Under the pieces are notes generated by a model. That model searched no databases, was not told the origin of the DNA, and was given only the letters and a program-made list of their open reading frames with translations. From Streptomyces angustmyceticus (GTDB lineage: Bacteria; Actinomycetota; Actinomycetes; Streptomycetales; Streptomycetaceae), in the NCBI RefSeq assembly GCF_019933235.1, contig NZ_CP082945.1:1798001-1862000 (forward strand): 64,000 nt of DNA. Direction: 5' to 3'. The translations under genes were made by a program, and so were the position numbers. Within the stretch, counting starts at the first letter, position 1. Each line of letters opens with the position of its first letter. This document shows, in pieces, positions 44,912 through 53,741 of this stretch.

Positions 44912-46847
44912 GACCAGCCTCACCGAGCGGCTGCTGTTCCACACCGGCGCCATCGGCCGGCTCGGCAGCGTCGACACCGGTGACACCACGACGGACACCG
45001 GCGAGCTGGAGCGGCGGCGCGGCATCACCATCCGCTCCGCCGTCGCCTCCTTCACCGTCGGCGACACCCAGGTCAACCTTCTCGACACCCCCGGACACTC
45101 CGACTTCATCGCCGAGGTCGAACGCGCCCTCGGGGTGCTCGACGGCGCCGTCCTGCTGCTGTCCGCGGTGGAGGGCGTGCAGGCCAGGACCCGGGTGCTG
45201 ATGAGGACGCTGCGGCGGCTGCGGCTGCCCACCCTGCTGTTCATCAACAAGATCGACCGGGTCGGCGCCCGGGACGAGGCGCTGCTCGCGGACATCCGCC
45301 GGCTGCTGGCGCCGGCCGCCGTCCCGATGACGTCCGTCACCGGCCTCGGCACCCCGCGGGCCGAGGTGGTGCCGTACGCCCTGGAGGACCCCCGGGTCCG
45401 CGAGCGGGTCGCCGAGACGCTGGCCGAGGTGGACGAGTCGGTCCTGGCCGAACTGGTGGGCGCCGGGGCGGACCCGGGGCCGGGCGGGCGGGGGCCGGCC
45501 GTGGAACAGGTCCGCGCGGCGCTCGCCGCCCGGACCGCCGACGGTTCGCTGCACCCGGTGTACTTCGGCTCCGCGCTCGGCGGCCAGGGCGTCGGCGCGC
45601 TCGTCGCGGGCATGGCCGGGCTGATCCCGCCGGCGCCGCCCCGCGCGGGCGCCGCGCCCCGGGGCACGGTCTTCGCCGTCCATCAGCCGCCGAACGGCGA
45701 ACGGACGGCCCATGTCCGCCTCTACGGAGGAGAGTTGCGGCCACGGCAGCAGATCACCCTGCACCGGCCCGGGGCGGACGGCGCCGACGGCTCCCTCACC
45801 GGACGGATCACCTCCCTCCGGGTCGTCGGCCGGCCGCCCGGCGACGACGGGCCGCTCACCGCGGGGAACATCGGGGTGCTCCGCGGGCTGTCCGGCATCC
45901 GGACCGGGGACCGCCTCGGACCCGCCCCCGAGGACCCCGCCGGGAGCGCCCTGTTCCCCTCCCCCACCCTGGAGACCCTGGTGCGGGCCCGCCGTCCGGC
46001 GCAGGCCGCCGCGCTGCGCGCCGCGCTGCTGGCGCTCGCCGACCAGGACCCGCTGCTGCGGGCCCGCCCCGCGCCGGACGGCGCGACCTCGGTGCTGTTG
46101 CACGGCGAGGTGCAGAAGGAGATCGTCGCGGCCACCCTGCGTCAGGAGCACGGCATCGAGGCCGCGTTCGCGCCCAGCCGGGTGGTGTGCGTCGAGCGTC
46201 CGCGCGGCGTCGGCACGGCCTGCGAGGAGATCACCAAGCGCGGCCACACCGGCCCCTGGGCCACGGTCGGCCTCCGCGTCGAGCCGGGCCCCCGCGGCTC
46301 CGGCCCGGTCTTCGCCTACGAGACGGAACTCGGCGCCCTGCCGCACGGCTTCCACCAGGCCGTCGAGGAGACCGCACTGGCCGGCCTGCGAGACGGCCTG
46401 CACGGCTGGGCGGTGACGGACTGCCGGGTGGTGCTGATCCGCTCCGGTTTCGTCGGCCCGCTCAGCACCGCCGGGGACTTCCGCGCGGTCACCTCCGTCG
46501 TGCTGCGGCGGGCCCTGCGCCGGGCCGGCACCCGGGTCCACGAGCCGTACCACGCGTTCGAGGCGGACGTCCCGCTCACCGCGCTGGCACCGGTGACCGC
46601 CCGCCTCGCGGCACTGGGCGCGACCTTCGCGGAGACCACCGGCGGGCGGCAGTCCTGGCTGGTCAGCGGGCATCTCCCGGCCCGTCAGGTACGGGATTTC
46701 CAGCTGGCGTTGCCCGGTCTGACCCACGGGGAGGGCGTGTGGACCTCGCATCCGTCGGGGGACCGGCCGGTACGGCGGGCCGAAGCGGCGCGGGCGGACG
46801 GCGGGGCCGCCGGCGGACGGGACGGTGCCGGTTCCGCTTCTGGATGA
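44856..46847 (+). CDS. Tetracycline resistance ribosomal protection protein (TetM/OtrA type)
   Basis: The 663-residue EF-G-like GTPase releases tetracycline from the ribosome. G1 is AHVDAGKT (residues 13-20), switch II DTPGHSDF, G4 NKIDR; the effector-loop segment RRRGITIRSA is intact. Domains III-V follow with RGHTGPWATVG and a C-terminal HEPYHAFEADVP. ATG 44856 matches the conserved family start (NIGILAHVDAGKT). It could protect the host or serve as an Otr-like self-resistance gene; a non-drug role as a translation GTPase is possible. It lies between treY and treZ without functional link to them. Confidence 0.9.
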   Translation: MLPSHTLNIGILAHVDAGKTSLTERLLFHTGAIGRLGSVDTGDTTTDTGELERRRGITIRSAVASFTVGDTQVNLLDTPGHSDFIAEVERALGVLDGAVLLLSAVEGVQARTRVLMRTLRRLRLPTLLFINKIDRVGARDEALLADIRRLLAPAAVPMTSVTGLGTPRAEVVPYALEDPRVRERVAETLAEVDESVLAELVGAGADPGPGGRGPAVEQVRAALAARTADGSLHPVYFGSALGGQGVGALVAGMAGLIPPAPPRAGAAPRGTVFAVHQPPNGERTAHVRLYGGELRPRQQITLHRPGADGADGSLTGRITSLRVVGRPPGDDGPLTAGNIGVLRGLSGIRTGDRLGPAPEDPAGSALFPSPTLETLVRARRPAQAAALRAALLALADQDPLLRARPAPDGATSVLLHGEVQKEIVAATLRQEHGIEAAFAPSRVVCVERPRGVGTACEEITKRGHTGPWATVGLRVEPGPRGSGPVFAYETELGALPHGFHQAVEETALAGLRDGLHGWAVTDCRVVLIRSGFVGPLSTAGDFRAVTSVVLRRALRRAGTRVHEPYHAFEADVPLTALAPVTARLAALGATFAETTGGRQSWLVSGHLPARQVRDFQLALPGLTHGEGVWTSHPSGDRPVRRAEAARADGGAAGGRDGAGSASG

Positions 46848-46888
46848 GGGCGGAACCGGAACGGCCTCAGCGCGACGGAACAGGGCCC

Positions 46889-46917
46889 GCTGAGGGGGAT
46901 GCCCGTCCCCCCTCAGC
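46889..46917. terminator. Bidirectional terminator between resistance and FHA genes
   Basis: GCTGAGGGGG (46889-46898) pairs with CCCCCTCAGC (46908-46917) across a 9-base loop. It overlaps the stop of the FHA gene and lies 42 bases after the resistance gene stop, so it can serve both convergent transcripts. Confidence 0.75.
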
Positions 46918-47458
46918 GCTCCGTCAGGACGTAGTCCACCCGGCCGAAGGTGATGTGGTCGCCGGGGCCGACCGGCACCTCGCCCACCACCCGGCGGCCG
47001 TTGACGCAGGTGCCGTTGGTGGAGCCGAGGTCGCGCAGCACCCATCCCTTGCCCTCGCTGCGGAGTTCGGCGTGGGCGCGGGAGACCGTGTCGTGGTTGA
47101 GGCGCAGGCCCACGCCGGGCGCCCGGCCTATGAGCAGCGGGAGCGGGCCGGGCTCCGGCAGCAGCAGCTTCGGCAGCCGTTCCAGGCGCCAGGCCCGGCG
47201 CACCCGGAGATGGAACGCCGACGCCCGGCCCACCATCCGCAGCATCACGCCCTGGACCTTGCCGCGGGTTGCCAAGTCGGCCGTGACCAGGTCGAGTTCG
47301 GACTGCTGCTCGGCGGTGAGGACCAGTTCCAGACGCCGGAGGAACGTGTCCTGGGACAGCCGTCCCTGCGCGGCACCGTCGCGCAGCAGGTCGAGGGCGC
47401 GTTCCCGGTCGGCGTCCGACGGGCGCGCGGGGCGCGCAGGGAACTCGAGCGAAGTCAT
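46913..47458 (-). CDS. DUF1707 and FHA domain protein
   Basis: The 181-residue protein has an N-terminal DUF1707 region (about residues 13-65, DADRERALDLLRDGAAQGRLSQDTFLRRLE) and a C-terminal FHA domain from about residue 108. The FHA core residues are visible: GRAPG, SRAHAEL and GSTNGTCVNGRRV, which bind phosphothreonine peptides. It is a cytoplasmic signalling adaptor for Ser/Thr kinases. No kinase gene is adjacent. The family is common in actinobacteria. Confidence 0.9.
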   Translation of the reverse strand: MTSLEFPARPARPSDADRERALDLLRDGAAQGRLSQDTFLRRLELVLTAEQQSELDLVTADLATRGKVQGVMLRMVGRASAFHLRVRRAWRLERLPKLLLPEPGPLPLLIGRAPGVGLRLNHDTVSRAHAELRSEGKGWVLRDLGSTNGTCVNGRRVVGEVPVGPGDHITFGRVDYVLTER

Positions 47459-47683
47459 ACCGTGATTCTCGGGCCACCGTGAGCCGCTGTCCAGGCAGGG
47501 TGGCCGCGGGGGACAGTGCAGGTCGGGGCGCGGTTCGCCGGACGGCGCAGGTGAGCGTGCGGTCGGCCGGAGGGGTCCGGCGGGATGGCGTGATGTCGGC
47601 GCGTGCCGCCGCGCCGGGCTGTCGGACGGGCGGTCCGCATGCTTTCTTCGTCAGGGACCGGGACCGAACGAAGGAGGACGGCC

Positions 47684-49486
47684 GTGCTGTTCGAGGTGTG
47701 GGCGCCGAAGGCCGGGCGGGTCGCTCTCCGGTGGGCGGGTGAGCGGGCCGGCGAACCGGACGTGCCGATGGAGCGCACCGCGGGGCGCGCGGGCTGGTGG
47801 CGCACCGAGGCCCCGGCCGGTGACGGGGACCGGTACGGCTTCCGGCTCGACGGCGGGCCGCCGCTGCCCGATCCCCGGGCCGCGCGGCTGCCGGAGGGAC
47901 CCGGCGGGCCCGCCGCGGTCGTCGAGCACGACCTCTTCAAGTGGCGCCACCCGTGGCCCGGCCGCCCGCTGCCCGGCGCGGCCCTCTACGAGCTGCACAT
48001 CGGGACGTACACCCCCGAGGGCACCTTCGACGCCGCCGCCGCGCGGCTGCGCCACCTCGCCGACCTGGGCGTCACCCATGTCTCCCTGATGCCGGTCTGC
48101 CCGTTCCCCGGCAACCACGGGTGGGGCTACGACGGGGTCGCGCCCTGGGCGGTGCACGAGCCGTACGGCGGGCCGGACGGCCTCAAGCGGTTCGTGGACG
48201 CGGCGCACGGCCACGGGCTGGGGGTCGTGCTCGACGTGGTGCACAACCACCTCGGCCCGTCCGGCAACCATCTCCCCCGGTTCGGGCCGTACTTCACCGG
48301 GACCCATCACACGCCCTGGGGCGCCGCGGTCAATCTCGACGCCCCCGGCAGCGACGAGGTACGCGGCTACCTCCTGGGCTGCGCGCTCTCCTGGCTGCGC
48401 GACTACCGGCTCGACGGGCTGCGGCTGGACGCCGTCCACGCCCTGCACGACGACGGCTCCCCGCACTTCCTGGCCGAACTGTCCGCCGCCGTGGACGCGC
48501 TGGCACACGAGCTGCGGCGGCCGCTGTTCCTCGTCGCCGAGTCCGATCTCAACGATCCGCGCACCACCGCCTCGCGGGCGGACGGCGGGCAGGGCCTGCA
48601 CGCCCAGTGGAACGACGACTTCCACCACGCCCTGCACACCGCGCTCACCGGCGAATCCCAGGGCTACTACGCGGACTTCGCGCGGGCCCCGCTCGCCGCC
48701 CTCGCCAAGACCCTGACCGGCGGCTTCTTCCACGACGGGACGTACTCCACCTTCCGCGGCCGGACCCACGGCGCGCCCCTCGACCTGCGGGTGACGCCCG
48801 CGTACCGGCTGCTGGCCTACGCCCAGACGCACGATCAGATCGGCAACCGTGCCCTCGGCGACCGGCTCGCGGCCGGGCTCTCCCCGGGGCTGCTCGCCTG
48901 CGCCGCCGCCCTGGTGCTGTGCGCGCCGTTCACCCCGATGCTGTTCATGGGCGAGGAGTGGGGGGCGACCACCCCGTGGCAGTACTTCACCGCGCACACG
49001 GACCCGGAGCTGGCGGAGGCGGTACGCGCCGGGCGCCGCCGCGAATTCGCCGCGCACGAGTGGGACGGGCAGGCCGGCGACTGGCCCGATCCGCAGGACC
49101 CGGCGACCCGCGACCGCTGCGTCCTGGACTGGAGCGAGCCGGCCGTGGAACCGCACACCGCCCTGCTGGCCTGGCACCGTACGCTGCTGGCGCTGCGCCA
49201 CGAGCTGCCGCCGCTGACCGACCCGGACCCGCGCCACACCGCCGTCCGCTACGACGAACGGGCCCGCTGGCTCCTGCTGCGGCGCGGCCCGCTGCGGATC
49301 GCGGTCAATCTCTCGCGGGACACCACGGCCGCCGTCCCGGTCGCCGAGGACAGCGCGGGCGGGGACGACTCAGGCCGGCCCGCCACCGGGCTGCAGGCGC
49401 TGGCGGCCTGGCCCGCCGCCCGGCTCCCCGGGGCGGACGGTGTGCTGCGGCTCCCCCCGGAGTCGGTGGTGGTGCTCGGGCCGTAG
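47684..49486 (+). CDS. treZ: Malto-oligosyltrehalose trehalohydrolase
   Basis: The 600-residue GH13 enzyme releases trehalose from maltooligosyltrehalose made by TreY. Motifs are VWAPKAGRVALRW near the start (CBM48-like), YELHIGTYTPEGTF, LDVVHNHLGPSGN, GLRLDAVHAL (nucleophile Asp), LVAESD (acid Glu) and YAQTHDQIGNRALG. GTG 47684 is chosen because AAGGAGGAC lies six bases upstream. It is on the same strand as treY, with the resistance and FHA genes between, so it needs its own promoter. Confidence 0.93.
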   Translation: MLFEVWAPKAGRVALRWAGERAGEPDVPMERTAGRAGWWRTEAPAGDGDRYGFRLDGGPPLPDPRAARLPEGPGGPAAVVEHDLFKWRHPWPGRPLPGAALYELHIGTYTPEGTFDAAAARLRHLADLGVTHVSLMPVCPFPGNHGWGYDGVAPWAVHEPYGGPDGLKRFVDAAHGHGLGVVLDVVHNHLGPSGNHLPRFGPYFTGTHHTPWGAAVNLDAPGSDEVRGYLLGCALSWLRDYRLDGLRLDAVHALHDDGSPHFLAELSAAVDALAHELRRPLFLVAESDLNDPRTTASRADGGQGLHAQWNDDFHHALHTALTGESQGYYADFARAPLAALAKTLTGGFFHDGTYSTFRGRTHGAPLDLRVTPAYRLLAYAQTHDQIGNRALGDRLAAGLSPGLLACAAALVLCAPFTPMLFMGEEWGATTPWQYFTAHTDPELAEAVRAGRRREFAAHEWDGQAGDWPDPQDPATRDRCVLDWSEPAVEPHTALLAWHRTLLALRHELPPLTDPDPRHTAVRYDERARWLLLRRGPLRIAVNLSRDTTAAVPVAEDSAGGDDSGRPATGLQALAAWPAARLPGADGVLRLPPESVVVLGP

Positions 49487-49526
49487 GGGTGTCCGCCCGC
49501 ATGGTTCACCGCGCGGCCCCGTGCCC

Positions 49527-50060
49527 TCAGTGTGAGAACTCCGCGACGAACGCCGCGCAGAAGGGCTCCAGGTCGGCCGGCTTGCGGCTGGTGATCAGGG
49601 TGTTCGGCCCGCTGGTGCAGATGCTGACCGGTTCGTCGACCCAGGTCCCGCCCGCGTTGCGGATGTCCGTGCGCAGACTCGGCCAGGAGGTCAGGGTGCG
49701 GCCGCGCACCACATCGGCCTCGATGAGCGTCCACGGCGCGTGGCAGATGGCGGCCACCGGCTTCCCTGCGTCGAAGAACGACTTGATGAACGCCACCGCC
49801 CGCTCGTCCAGGCGCAGTGCGTCCGGGTTGGCGACCCCGCCGGGCAGCACCAGTCCGTCGAAGTCCGCCGCGGTCGCCTCGTCCACCGTCAGGTCGACGG
49901 GGAAGGTGTCCGCCCTGTCCAGGTGGTGGAACGCGCGCACCTTGCCCGCGTGGGGGGAGACCAGCGTCGGGCCGCCGCTCGCGTCGGTCACCGCCTGCCA
50001 CGGCCGGGTCAGCTCGACCTGCTCGGTACCCTCGCTCGCCACCAGAAACGCCGCCTGCAT
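49527..50060 (-). CDS. DJ-1/PfpI family protein (type 1 glutamine amidotransferase-like)
   Basis: The 177-residue protein has the PfpI-type nucleophile elbow AICHAPW with Cys106 followed by His107, and LVLPGGVANPD as the preceding acidic loop. Members act as glyoxalase-like enzymes or deglycases, or as peptidases with debated activity. It is convergent with treZ and divergent from the PucR regulator gene. Its upstream region contains the regulator palindrome about 240 bases away. Confidence 0.9.
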   Translation of the reverse strand: MQAAFLVASEGTEQVELTRPWQAVTDASGGPTLVSPHAGKVRAFHHLDRADTFPVDLTVDEATAADFDGLVLPGGVANPDALRLDERAVAFIKSFFDAGKPVAAICHAPWTLIEADVVRGRTLTSWPSLRTDIRNAGGTWVDEPVSICTSGPNTLITSRKPADLEPFCAAFVAEFSH

Positions 50061-50299
50061 AGCGCGCTCACGTCCCTTCGTCGGGTCGGGAAGCGGGGAC
50101 CGCGCACCACTCCCCACCTCTCGACCATAACGGGGCGAAGCACCTTCACTCATCCGCAGCCGGCGGGTGCGCGGACCGGGCCGGAGGGAATGCCCGCGGG
50201 CGCTGCCCGACGACACCCTCCGGCCGCCGGACGGGCCCACCGTCCTCGTCCGGGGACCCTCCCCCGGCTCGCCCGGCCGTCCACTCCACCGCCATCTGA

Positions 50300-50314
50300 T
50301 GGACACTGTGTCCA
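50300..50314. promoter_or_regulatory. Perfect palindrome at the PucR gene start
   Basis: TGGACACTGTGTCCA is a 7-1-7 palindrome that ends on the first base of ATG 50314 and overlaps ATG 50299. An operator here would block transcription or initiation of the regulator and, from the divergent side, could affect the PfpI gene. TGGACA/TGTCCA pairs are common near Streptomyces PucR genes in my recollection. Confidence 0.65.
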
Positions 50315-51939
50315 TGCCCCTGCACCTCTCCGATCTGCTGGCCAGGACCGACCTCCGCCTGGCGGTCACCTACGACGTGCCGCCCGAGCAGCTGGCCCGC
50401 ACCATCGAGGCGGCCACGGTCTCGGACCTGCCGACGCCGGGGAAGTGGCTGCAGGGCGGCGAACTCCTCATGACGATCGGCCTGTTGCTGCCGATGGAGC
50501 CGGCCGCCTGCCGGGCGTACGTCCGGGACGCGGCCGAGGGCGGGGCGGCCTGTCTGGCGCTCGGGCTGGGGCAGGGGCTGCCGTTCCAGGAGGCGCCGGA
50601 GCCGCTGGTGAGAGCGGCCGAGGAGGCCGGCCTGCCGCTGCTGACGGTGCCCGACGAGGTGCCCTTCATCGCCGTCACCAAAGCCGTCTTCGACGCCCGG
50701 GCCGACGAACAGCGTGCGCTGCTGCACCGCGCGTTCGCGACCCAGCGCCGGCTGACCGCCGCGGCGGCCGGCGACGGGCTGCTGCCGATGCTGGCGGAGT
50801 GGACGGCCGCCACCGGCGTGGACGCGGCGGTGCTCGACCCGCTCGGGCGGCTGCTCGCCACCAGCGGGCCGGAGCGGCGGACCCTGCCGGCGCAGGCGCG
50901 GGAGCTGCTCGACCGGGTGGCCGCGCGCGGACTGCGCGGCAGCGCGTCCAGCACCGCCGCGGGGCAGCAGCTGGAGGTGCAGCCGCTGGGCGCGCGGCGG
51001 CTGCGCGGGCTGCTGCTGCTCACCGGCCGGCCGGACGACGCCGCCCGCTCGGTGGTGCCCGGTCTGGTCGCGCTGCTCTCCCTGGAGCTGGAGCGCCGCC
51101 ACCTGAGCGACGAGCCGGAGCGCCGCCGCCGCTCGGCGCTGCTCTCGGAGCTGCTGGCCGACGAGGACCCGTCCGCCGACCGGGCCCGGGACATGCTGCG
51201 CTCGGTGGGGCTGACGGCCGAGCGGGTCCGGGCCGTCGTGGTGGAGGCCGCGGGCACCCCGGGGACCCGTACGGCGAACGGGGCCGGAGCGGCCGGCACC
51301 GGGGCGGCGGGCGGGACCGCGGACGACGCCGCGCGGGAGATGGCCGCGGACCTGGCGCTGGCGGTGCCCGGCGGCCTGGTCAGGGTGGTGGACGGGGCGA
51401 CGGGCCCGGTCGTCGAGGCGGTGGTGGGCGAGGAGCCGGACGTACGCGAGGTGCTCGCCCGCTTCGCCCCGCGCTGCCCGGCCGGTATCGGCCCGGCCAC
51501 CGCGCCCGAGGCGGTACGGGTGTCCCTGCGTCAGGCGGCGGGACTGCTCGCCGTCAGCAGGGCGGCAGGCGAGCCCGCACACGCCCGGCAGAGCCAGGCC
51601 AGCCGGCTGCTGCTCGACCTGGGCGACGGCAGCACGCTGCACGGCTACGCGGACAGCGTGCTCGGCCCGCTCGACCTCGCCGACCACGGCGAGGAGCTGA
51701 TCGCGACCCTGGCGGCCTGGCTGGAGACCGGCGGCGCCTGGGACGCCACCAGCCGGCGGCTCGGCGTCCACCGGCACACCGTGCGCAACCGCCTCGACAA
51801 GGCCATGGAGCTCACCGGCCGCCGCCTCGACGACCCCGACGACCGCTTCGACCTCTGGCTGGCCACCCGCATCCGCCGCGGCGGCGCCCCCGCCGCCGGG
51901 CCCGGCGGCCGGCCGGCTCCCCCACCGCCAGGCCGGTGA
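50314..51939 (+). CDS. PucR family transcriptional regulator
   Basis: The protein (541 residues from ATG 50314; 546 from ATG 50299) has an N-terminal PucR domain (TYDVPPEQLARTI, WLQGGELLMTIGLL, ACLALGLGQG), a central sensor region and a C-terminal helix-turn-helix (TSRRLGVHRHTVRNRLDKAMELTGRRLDD). Family members activate catabolism of purines, amino acids or polyamines. A perfect palindrome covers its start, suggesting self-control. I favour ATG 50314 because the palindrome lies immediately ahead of it. Confidence 0.88.
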   Translation: MPLHLSDLLARTDLRLAVTYDVPPEQLARTIEAATVSDLPTPGKWLQGGELLMTIGLLLPMEPAACRAYVRDAAEGGAACLALGLGQGLPFQEAPEPLVRAAEEAGLPLLTVPDEVPFIAVTKAVFDARADEQRALLHRAFATQRRLTAAAAGDGLLPMLAEWTAATGVDAAVLDPLGRLLATSGPERRTLPAQARELLDRVAARGLRGSASSTAAGQQLEVQPLGARRLRGLLLLTGRPDDAARSVVPGLVALLSLELERRHLSDEPERRRRSALLSELLADEDPSADRARDMLRSVGLTAERVRAVVVEAAGTPGTRTANGAGAAGTGAAGGTADDAAREMAADLALAVPGGLVRVVDGATGPVVEAVVGEEPDVREVLARFAPRCPAGIGPATAPEAVRVSLRQAAGLLAVSRAAGEPAHARQSQASRLLLDLGDGSTLHGYADSVLGPLDLADHGEELIATLAAWLETGGAWDATSRRLGVHRHTVRNRLDKAMELTGRRLDDPDDRFDLWLATRIRRGGAPAAGPGGRPAPPPPGR

Positions 51940-52002
51940 CGCGGCGCCCCGCCACCCCGCCCGCCCTTCACTCTCTCCTCCACACCGTCTTTACTTCGGG
52001 GG

Positions 52003-52953
52003 GTGACCTACGAGATCCGCACCCTCCCGCCCGACGCCACCGGACCCGCCCCCGCGCCCGCTCCCGCCGCCCCGCGGGGCGGCGGCCACGGCGGGACCCT
52101 CGTGGCCGTCAGCGACCTGCACGTCCGCTACCAGGAGAACCGCGACATCGTCGAGGCCCTGAGGCCGGAGTCCGACGACGACTGGCTGCTGGTCGCCGGC
52201 GACGTCGGCGAATGCGTCTCCGACATCCGCTGGGCGCTCACCCGGCTCAGCGAACGGTTCGCCAAGGTGGTGTGGGTGCCCGGCAACCACGAGCTGTGGA
52301 CGCCGGAGCACGATCCGGTGCAGCTGCGCGGCGTCGCGCGCTACGAGCATCTGGTCGGCATCTGCCGGGAGTTGGGCGTCCTGACCCCCGAGGACCCCTA
52401 TCCGCTGTGGGAGGGCGCCGGCGGCCCGGCCGTCATCGCCCCGCTCTTCCTCCTCTACGACTACACCTTCCGGCAGCCCGGCACGACGTCCAAGCAGCAG
52501 GCGCTCGCGCGGGCCGAGGAGGCCGGAGTGGTCTGCACCGACGAGTACTTCCTGCACCCCGACCCGTACCCCACCCGGGAGGACTGGTGCCGGGCGCGGG
52601 TCGCCGCCACCGAGGCCCGGCTCGCCGCCCTGCCGGAGGACCTGCCCACCGTGCTCGTCAACCACTGGCCGGTGGTGCGCGAGCCCACCCGGCCGCTGTG
52701 GTACCCGGACTTCGCGCTGTGGTGCGGTACGGAGGCGACCGCCGACTGGCCGCGCCGGTTCCGCGCCGCCACCGTGGTCTACGGCCACCTCCACATCCCG
52801 CGCCTGCTGGTCTGCGACGGCGTCCCCCATCAGGAGGTGTCGCTCGGCTACCCGCGGGAGTGGCAGCGCCGCTCCGCCGTCCCCGGCCGCCCGGTGCGGA
52901 TCCTGCCCGCGCCGGCCGCCGCCCCCGCCGAGGCCACCGGGACCCGCGCATGA
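52003..52953 (+). CDS. Metallophosphoesterase
   Basis: The 316-residue calcineurin-like phosphoesterase has the metal-ligand motifs DLHVRY near residue 38, GDVGE, GNHELW, NHWP and YGHLH in the usual order. An Ala/Pro-rich tail follows at each end. Its GTG start at 52003 has no clear ribosome binding site. The stop overlaps the phosphopantetheinyl transferase start (ATGA), and this pairing is seen in other Streptomyces, so the two probably work in a common process whose substrate is unknown. Confidence 0.9.
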   Translation: MTYEIRTLPPDATGPAPAPAPAAPRGGGHGGTLVAVSDLHVRYQENRDIVEALRPESDDDWLLVAGDVGECVSDIRWALTRLSERFAKVVWVPGNHELWTPEHDPVQLRGVARYEHLVGICRELGVLTPEDPYPLWEGAGGPAVIAPLFLLYDYTFRQPGTTSKQQALARAEEAGVVCTDEYFLHPDPYPTREDWCRARVAATEARLAALPEDLPTVLVNHWPVVREPTRPLWYPDFALWCGTEATADWPRRFRAATVVYGHLHIPRLLVCDGVPHQEVSLGYPREWQRRSAVPGRPVRILPAPAAAPAEATGTRA

Positions 52954-53609
52954 TCGACAAACTGCTGCCCGCCCCGGTCGTGACCGCCGAGACCTTCCAC
53001 GACGCCCCGCTCACCGAGATGTTCCCCGAGGAGCGGGCGCTGGTGTCCGCCGCCGTGCCGCTGCGGCAGAACGAGTTCGGCACCGTACGCGGCTGCGCCC
53101 GCCGCGCCCTGGCCGAGCTGGGCATCGCCCCCGCCCCCCTGCTCCCCGGCCCGAACCGGGAACCGCAGTGGCCGCCGGGCATCGTCGGCGCCATGACGCA
53201 CTGCGCCGGCTACCGCGCCGCCGCCGTGGCCCGCGCGACGGACATACGGACCGTCGGCCTGGACGCCGAACCCCACCTCCCCGTGGACGACCCCGGCGTC
53301 GTCGACCTCATCACCCTCCCCGAGGAACGCGCCCAACTGCGCCGCCTGGCCGCCGCGCAGCCCGGCATCTGCTGGGACCGCCTGATCTTCAGCGCCAAGG
53401 AGTCCGTCTACAAGGCCTGGTTCCCCCTCACCCACCGCTGGCTCGACTTCGAGGAGGCCCACCTCACCCTCGATCCCTCGAACGCCACCTTCACCGCCCA
53501 ACTCCTCGTCCCCGGCCCGGTGATCGACGGCACGGAGCTGACCGAATTCACCGGCCGCTGGCTCATCGGGTCGGGGCTGGTGGTGACGGCGATCGTGGAA
53601 AAGGCGTGA
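52950..53609 (+). CDS. 4'-phosphopantetheinyl transferase (Sfp/EntD type)
   Basis: The 219-residue enzyme attaches phosphopantetheine from CoA to carrier-protein serines. The magnesium-site motif is VGLDAE with Asp105 and Glu107, and FSAKESVYKAW holds Glu151 and Lys155. MTHCAGYRAA corresponds to the P-loop-like His motif. It can activate polyketide and non-ribosomal peptide carrier proteins. No natural product cluster is visible within this window, so it is likely a genome-wide activator. ATG 52950 is translationally coupled to the phosphoesterase gene. Confidence 0.93.
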   Translation: MIDKLLPAPVVTAETFHDAPLTEMFPEERALVSAAVPLRQNEFGTVRGCARRALAELGIAPAPLLPGPNREPQWPPGIVGAMTHCAGYRAAAVARATDIRTVGLDAEPHLPVDDPGVVDLITLPEERAQLRRLAAAQPGICWDRLIFSAKESVYKAWFPLTHRWLDFEEAHLTLDPSNATFTAQLLVPGPVIDGTELTEFTGRWLIGSGLVVTAIVEKA

Positions 53610-53617
53610 CGGGGCGA

Positions 53618-53642
53618 CCGCGGGCCGGGCGGGTCCCCGCGG
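53618..53642. terminator. Candidate hairpin terminator after the transferase gene
   Basis: CCGCGGG (53618-53624) pairs with CCCGCGG (53636-53642), beginning nine bases after the transferase stop, with an 11-base loop. This is a plausible rho-independent-like stem without U-tract. Confidence 0.5.
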
Positions 53643-53741
53643 CCCGTCCGGTGCCCAACGCCGCACCGGCCGCCGGTCCCCGCCCCTGGTTGCGGTATTT
53701 TTCATGGCCCGTCAGGACGTTGAAGGGTCAGCTGCCCACTC

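Noticed and set aside
44238..47477. A minus-strand open frame of 1079 codons over the ribosomal protection gene
   Set aside because: Its residues show no recognisable domain and the plus strand has a clear GTPase. High GC alone keeps such frames open.
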